A DNA stretch of 35,613 bases. Origin: CBCXVS01 sp965178525 (GTDB taxonomy: Bacteria; Tectomicrobia; Entotheonellia; Entotheonellales; Entotheonellaceae). The position numbers were made by a program, and so were the translations under genes. The stretch is from positions 1-35,613 of the forward strand of contig CBCXVS010000036.1 of NCBI GenBank assembly GCA_965178525.1, given 5' to 3'. Under the pieces are notes generated by a model. It saw only the letters and a program-made list of their open reading frames with translations. It searched no databases and had not been told where the DNA came from. Each line of letters starts with the position of its first letter. The stretch's first letter is position 1. This document shows, piece by piece, positions 32,097 to 35,613 of the stretch.

Positions 32097-33074
32097 ATGC
32101 GTTTTCCAACCTACCGCGCCCGCCGGCTCCGAGAACACGGTGCGTTGCGCCGTATGGTGCAAGAGACCACGCTGGCGCCACAAGATTTCGTCCTGCCGCT
32201 GTTCGTGACGCCAGGGACGGATGTCCGCCAGGAAATTTCGTCGCTGCCAGGCCAATATCACCTCTCGGTCGATCAAGTGGCAGAAGACGTGCGTGAGGTA
32301 GCCGATCTGGGCATTCCGGCGGTTTTGCTATTCGGACTACCGGAAAGCAAGGATGCCGTGGGCCGCGAGGCCTACAGCCCGAGTGGAGTGATTCAGCAAG
32401 CCGCACAGGCCATCAAAAAGGCGGTGCCGTCGCTGCTGGTCGTGACCGATGTATGCCTGTGTGAATACACGGATCACGGTCACTGCGGGGTCGTGGAGGA
32501 CGAGCGCATCGTCAATGATCTCACGCTAGATCTGCTGTGCCGCACGGCGCTGTCACACGTCGAAGCCGGGGCGGATATCGTCGCGCCGTCCGATATGATG
32601 GACGGACGTGTTGGCGCCATCCGGGAAGCGCTCGACGCCAAAGGCCACACCGAGGTACCGATCCTCGCCTATGCCGCGAAATATGCCTCGAGTTTTTATG
32701 GTCCCTTCCGCGAGGCCGTCGACTCTGCTCCGCAGTTCGGCGATCGCCGTTCATATCAGATGGATCCGGCGAACGTGCGGGAAGCCTTGCGCGAGGTATG
32801 GCTGGATGTCGAGGAAGGGGCGGATATGGTCATGGTGAAGCCCGCCCTGGCGTATCTCGACGTCATCTACCGGGTCCGTCAAATGACGGATCTGCCGCTG
32901 GCAGCGTATAATGTGAGCGGTGAGTTTGCCATGATTAAAGCCGCCGCACGTATGGGCTGGCTGGACGAAACCCCGGCTATGCTCGAAGCCTTGACCAGCA
33001 TCAAGCGTGCTGGCGCCGATATCATTATCACCTACAGCGCCAAAGAAGTCGTGCAATGGCTTGCGGCGGCGTAA
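32097..33074 (+). CDS. hemB: porphobilinogen synthase (delta-aminolevulinate dehydratase)
   Basis: 325 residues. Condenses two 5-aminolevulinate molecules to porphobilinogen. Zinc-type metal site: cysteines 120, 122 and 130 in DVCLCEYTDHGHCG. Schiff-base lysines 195 (AKYASSFYGPF) and 248 (VMVKPALAYLD). AAAAAAAGGAG gives a good ribosome-binding site right after the repeat element. In pathway order it acts before HemC. It is the third tetrapyrrole gene of the cluster. Confidence 0.97.
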   Translation: MRFPTYRARRLREHGALRRMVQETTLAPQDFVLPLFVTPGTDVRQEISSLPGQYHLSVDQVAEDVREVADLGIPAVLLFGLPESKDAVGREAYSPSGVIQQAAQAIKKAVPSLLVVTDVCLCEYTDHGHCGVVEDERIVNDLTLDLLCRTALSHVEAGADIVAPSDMMDGRVGAIREALDAKGHTEVPILAYAAKYASSFYGPFREAVDSAPQFGDRRSYQMDPANVREALREVWLDVEEGADMVMVKPALAYLDVIYRVRQMTDLPLAAYNVSGEFAMIKAAARMGWLDETPAMLEALTSIKRAGADIIITYSAKEVVQWLAAA

Positions 33075-33134
33075 GGCGCTTTCTTCGCTCATCATCATCG
33101 TGCTCAGGATGTCCGGAAAGCGGAGGGCTGAGGT

Positions 33135-33695
33135 GTGAAAAGCCAACCGCTGCGCATTGGCGGCGGCAGCCATAACGGACGCCGTCTGCAATCCGTTCCG
33201 GGGATGGCAGTCCGCCCGACCAGTGGGCGGGTACGACAGGCGTTATTTAACATGTTGCGCCCTGTGATTCAGGATGCTATCTTCGTAGACCTCTTTGCCG
33301 GCACCGGCAGTGTCGGATTGGAGGCACTCAGTCACGGGGCCAGGCAGGTCTATTTCGTTGAGCATAACCGCCATGTTACATCTGTTCTCCGGACCAATAT
33401 ACAACGATGTGCAGTGGCCGACTGTACGACAATCGTCATGGCGTCATTACCGCAAGCGCTGCAGCGGTTTCCAGTGGCCTTGCAAGCGGATCTGCTCTTC
33501 CTTGACCCTCCCTATGCCTCCGGCCTGGCTGAGACAACGCTGGCTGCGCTCCAAGAGATACCCGTGCTCGCCACACATGGGATACTGATCTGGCAGCATG
33601 CAGCACAACGTCAAGTGCCAACCGAGGTGCTCGGCCGGCGCTGCAGGAAGCGCCGCCGGTATGGCGATACCCAGGTGTCCGTTTTTAGCTCTTAG
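33135..33695 (+). CDS. rsmD: 16S rRNA (guanine-966-N2)-methyltransferase RsmD
   Basis: 186 residues. SAM-dependent methyltransferase. Family marks: RPTSGRVRQALFNML, motif I VDLFAGTGSVGLEALS, FVEHNR, and the catalytic LDPPY. GTG start with GGAGGG upstream. The C-terminal Ser-Ser-stop is encoded by AGC TCT TAG from the repeat element at 33687-33843, the same three codons as in hemC, so the end of the gene was probably reset by the element. An identical-function family member could be called by its older name, YhhF. Confidence 0.92.
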   Translation: MKSQPLRIGGGSHNGRRLQSVPGMAVRPTSGRVRQALFNMLRPVIQDAIFVDLFAGTGSVGLEALSHGARQVYFVEHNRHVTSVLRTNIQRCAVADCTTIVMASLPQALQRFPVALQADLLFLDPPYASGLAETTLAALQEIPVLATHGILIWQHAAQRQVPTEVLGRRCRKRRRYGDTQVSVFSS

Positions 33696-33843
33696 CTCTC
33701 AGCTGTCAGCTTCGGAAGATGAAGGCAGACTCGTCTGTCCAAATCTGCGCTTCAACAGCTGTCGGGTTCAAGAAAGATTATCTCAGTATAGGCTGTGATC
33801 TCTCAGCTGAGAGCTGAGAGCTGAGAGCTGAGAGCTGAGAGCT
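33687..33843 (+). repeat. 157-bp heptamer-ended inverted-repeat element between rsmD and mnmA
   Basis: The left arm 33687-33711 is AGCTCTT-AGCTCTC-AGCTGTC-AGCTT. The right arm 33801-33843 consists of about five GAGAGCT units, preceded by their complement, so that it is itself partly palindromic. The total span equals that of the first element, but the inner ~90 bp are not obviously similar. The left arm forms the rsmD stop codon; the right arm ends 6 bp before the mnmA ribosome-binding site AAGGAG. Confidence 0.85.
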
Positions 33844-33860
33844 TTACAAGGAGCTTTCCC

Positions 33861-34946
33861 GTGTCCGAGCGGATCGTGGTGGCCATGAGCGGGGGCGTCG
33901 ATAGTTCTGTTGCCGCGGCCGTGTTGTGCGAACAGGGCTACGACGTCATTGGGATCACCATGAAACTCTGGGACGGACCCCAGACGGCAGACGGCAAGCA
34001 CAAGACGTGCTGCACCCTGGATGATGTCTCGGATGCGCGGCGGGTCGCCGCGCAACTGGAGATTCCTTTCTTCGTAGTCAATTTCAAAGCCCAGTTTGGC
34101 TCCCACGTGATTGACTACTTTACCGAGGCCTATCAGCAGGGTTATACCCCAAATCCCTGTGTGCAATGCAATCGCTATTTAAAATTCACGCATTTGCGGC
34201 ACCGCGCCGAGCAGCTTGGGGCGCGCTGGGTGGCGACAGGTCATTATGCCACAGTGCAGCAACATGCTGACGGACGGTATTATATCCAGCGAGGCCGCGA
34301 TACGGATAAAGACCAGTCCTATTTCCTTTTCGACCTCACCCAGGAGCAGCTCCGCCAGACGCTGCTGCCATTGGGCGGTTACCGGAAGGATGAGGTCCGG
34401 CAGATCGCGGCACGCCGCGGGCTGAACGTGGCAGAGAAGCCGGAGAGTCAAGAGATCTGTTTTATTCCTGACGGAGACTATCGCGCCTTTTTACGCACAC
34501 GGCTGCATCCCGATGCTGCACTTCCGGGTCCGATGGTGACGACGGCTGGCAACGTGTTGGGCGAGCACCAGGGGCTGCCGTTCTATACCGTGGGCCAACG
34601 CCGTGGATTGGGCATTGCTGCTGGGCAACCGTTGTACGTCACCGGCATGCAACTGGAGAGCAACACCTTAGTGGTAGGAACACGCCAGGAGGCGTTGGCT
34701 GAAACGTGCCGTATCGAACGGCTGAACTGGTTATGTCTACCACCGGCCGAGGCGTTCCGCACGACTGTGCAAATTCGTTATCGCCACCAGCCGGTATCGG
34801 CGACTGTACATCCTACGGCGGCAGATCGGGCACGGATCGTCTTTCACGAGCCACAATTTGCTGTGACCCCAGGGCAAGCCGCGGTATTTTACGATGGAAA
34901 GACGGTCGTTGGGGGGGGATGGATCAGTCGAGCAACGGCATCGTAG
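33861..34946 (+). CDS. mnmA: tRNA-specific 2-thiouridylase MnmA (TrmU)
   Basis: 361 residues. Thiolates U34 of the Lys, Glu and Gln tRNAs, using ATP and sulfur relayed from IscS. PP-loop SGGVDSS (10-16), catalytic Cys 100 in TPNPCVQCN and partner Cys 200 in SQEICFIPDG, ATGHYA, DKDQSYFLF and the C-terminal beta domain (GQRRGLG, FHEPQFAVTPGQAAVFYDG). GTG start behind AAGGAG. All key residues are present. It modifies tRNA-Glu, the substrate used by HemA upstream, though shared control is only a guess. Confidence 0.97.
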   Translation: MSERIVVAMSGGVDSSVAAAVLCEQGYDVIGITMKLWDGPQTADGKHKTCCTLDDVSDARRVAAQLEIPFFVVNFKAQFGSHVIDYFTEAYQQGYTPNPCVQCNRYLKFTHLRHRAEQLGARWVATGHYATVQQHADGRYYIQRGRDTDKDQSYFLFDLTQEQLRQTLLPLGGYRKDEVRQIAARRGLNVAEKPESQEICFIPDGDYRAFLRTRLHPDAALPGPMVTTAGNVLGEHQGLPFYTVGQRRGLGIAAGQPLYVTGMQLESNTLVVGTRQEALAETCRIERLNWLCLPPAEAFRTTVQIRYRHQPVSATVHPTAADRARIVFHEPQFAVTPGQAAVFYDGKTVVGGGWISRATAS

Positions 34947-34975
34947 CTGTACAGCGCAGGAGGAGAAGGGAAGCC

Positions 34976-35458
34976 ATGGCGCCCGAGGAACGCGAGGAAG
35001 AACAGGCCGAACAAGGCTTTACGATATCGGACAAGCGCCTCTTCACCGCAGAAGGCGAGCGGCGAGTGGGAGAGGATCGCCCGGAACCGGAGCGGACACC
35101 GCCTCCGCCGCCGCGGCAGGAGACGCCTCCGGTACAGGAGCCTCAGACGGATGCGGAGAGAGCATATGCTCAGTCTGAGGGCGAGACCGCATCACAGCAG
35201 GAGATGCCCCCAGCCGATTTTGGCACGTATGTCGTCATGCTGGCCAATACGGTGATGATGTTGTTGGGCCAGGTGCCGGATCCCATGACACAACAACGGC
35301 GTCTGGATTTGCCACAGGCGAAGCATACCATTGATATCCTTATGATGTTACGCGACAAAACGCAGGGGAACGTGACGGCGGACGAAGCGCAACTCCTGGA
35401 AGAAGTGTTACCACAGTTGCAGATGGCGTATGTTTCCGTCAGCAGGCAAGCGGGGTGA
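34976..35458 (+). CDS. DUF1844 family protein
   Basis: 160 residues. The first 90 are acidic, Pro/Glu-rich and probably disordered (ERTPPPPPRQETPPVQEP). The C-terminal ~75 match DUF1844: DFGTYVVMLANTVMMLLGQVPDP, then LPQAKHTIDILMMLRDKTQGN and LLEEVLPQLQM. The family is small and of unknown function, often with a disordered N-terminus. ATG 34976 has GGAGGAGAAGGG upstream. The frame is open far upstream inside mnmA, but that part is a shadow. It lies 29 bp after mnmA and is probably cotranscribed. Confidence 0.85.
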   Translation: MAPEEREEEQAEQGFTISDKRLFTAEGERRVGEDRPEPERTPPPPPRQETPPVQEPQTDAERAYAQSEGETASQQEMPPADFGTYVVMLANTVMMLLGQVPDPMTQQRRLDLPQAKHTIDILMMLRDKTQGNVTADEAQLLEEVLPQLQMAYVSVSRQAG

Positions 35459-35613
35459 GTTCCGGACGCCGCCTTTCCCTTGTTCTCAGGCGGTGTTACA
35501 CTCTTACACAATGACGGGTCGTACGGGAATGGCATGAAGTGAAGCTCTAACTGCTGGTCGTGTCAACGGTTGACCCAACACATGAGGGGGTTTTGTCATG
35601 AGGGGAGCGGTCT
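35459..35613 (+). other. 3' end of window: hairpin, palindrome and possible gene start
   Basis: 35466-35496 forms a 9-bp stem (with one G-U pair) and a 13-nt loop, without a clear T-run: a weak terminator candidate. 35562-35574 is GTCAAC-G-GTTGAC, an operator-like palindrome. ATG 35598 behind GAGGGGG could start a gene running off the window, but only five codons are visible. Confidence 0.4.

Noticed and set aside
31922..33843. CRISPR array from the heptamer repeats
   Set aside because: Units are 7 bp, contiguous and without unique spacers, and there are no cas genes.
34706..34975. Long upstream extension of the DUF1844 protein
   Set aside because: The extension lies inside mnmA in another frame, while ATG 34976 has an excellent ribosome-binding site and the family is short.

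Overview
The window comes from a bacterium whose base composition is on the GC-rich side. Its firmest taxonomic clue is a complete Pup-proteasome locus (mpa/arc, dop, pup, prcB, prcA, pafA). That locus sits next to a Gram-negative-style cytochrome c/heme cluster and a large signal-transduction region with multidomain cyclase-ATPase-TPR proteins. Pup-proteasomes outside Actinobacteria occur in lineages such as Nitrospirota, NC10 and Tectomicrobia/Entotheonella-like groups. I favour one of these, but this is inference. No rRNA, tRNA, CRISPR array or intact transposase was seen.

Region 1 (1-5.7 kb, minus strand) holds two tandem class III nucleotide cyclase genes of the architecture helical N-terminus, cyclase, STAND/AAA ATPase, TPR. 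Both are broken. Gene 1 has an in-frame TAG between cyclase and ATPase and loses its TPR part. Gene 2 has two one-base deletions near its N-terminus and an in-frame TAG before the TPR part. Two CRP-type palindromes (TGTGA-N6-TCACA) lie upstream of gene 1. Region 2 (5.9-9.3 kb, plus strand) is a divergent, intact 1109-residue nucleotide-transporter-like membrane protein with HEAT repeats and a C-terminal cyclic-nucleotide-binding domain. It is driven from a near-perfect sigma-70 promoter, so cNMP synthesis, cNMP sensing and nucleotide transport are neighbours. Region 3 (9.5-11.6 kb) is a hybrid histidine kinase broken by a TGA (at an expected Trp) and two one-base deletions.

Region 4 (11.5-13.8 kb) carries a yeast-type cytosine deaminase, a secreted phytase-like/esterase-like protein and a small PGPGW-type membrane protein. 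Region 5 (14.0-19.5 kb, plus strand) is an intact phosphorelay cluster: receiver-PAS-kinase behind a sigma-54 promoter, a receiver, a receiver-HDOD protein, a receiver-kinase and a final receiver. Then come a small antitoxin-like protein, a family 4 uracil-DNA glycosylase and a short-chain dehydrogenase.

Region 6 (21.8-28.5 kb, minus strand) is the Pup-proteasome operon, ending in a strong intrinsic terminator. Pup ends in Gly-Gly-Glu, so it is ready for ligation by PafA without deamidation. Region 7 (28.9-35.5 kb, plus strand) is ccsA/hemX-hemA-hemC-hemB-rsmD-mnmA-DUF1844: early tetrapyrrole synthesis from glutamyl-tRNA plus rRNA and tRNA modification.

Three non-coding patterns deserve most attention. 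(i) A ~72-nt element, about 86% identical, lies in the leaders of two unrelated genes (14061-14132 and 21680-21751) in opposite orientation. (ii) Two 157-bp elements with heptamer (AGCTCTC) inverted ends supply the stop codons of hemC and rsmD and run up to the ribosome-binding sites of hemB and mnmA. (iii) A tandem CRP-box pair lies upstream of a cyclase gene. The clustering of disrupting mutations in three signalling genes, with intact genes around them, suggests selective decay, although assembly error has to be excluded.
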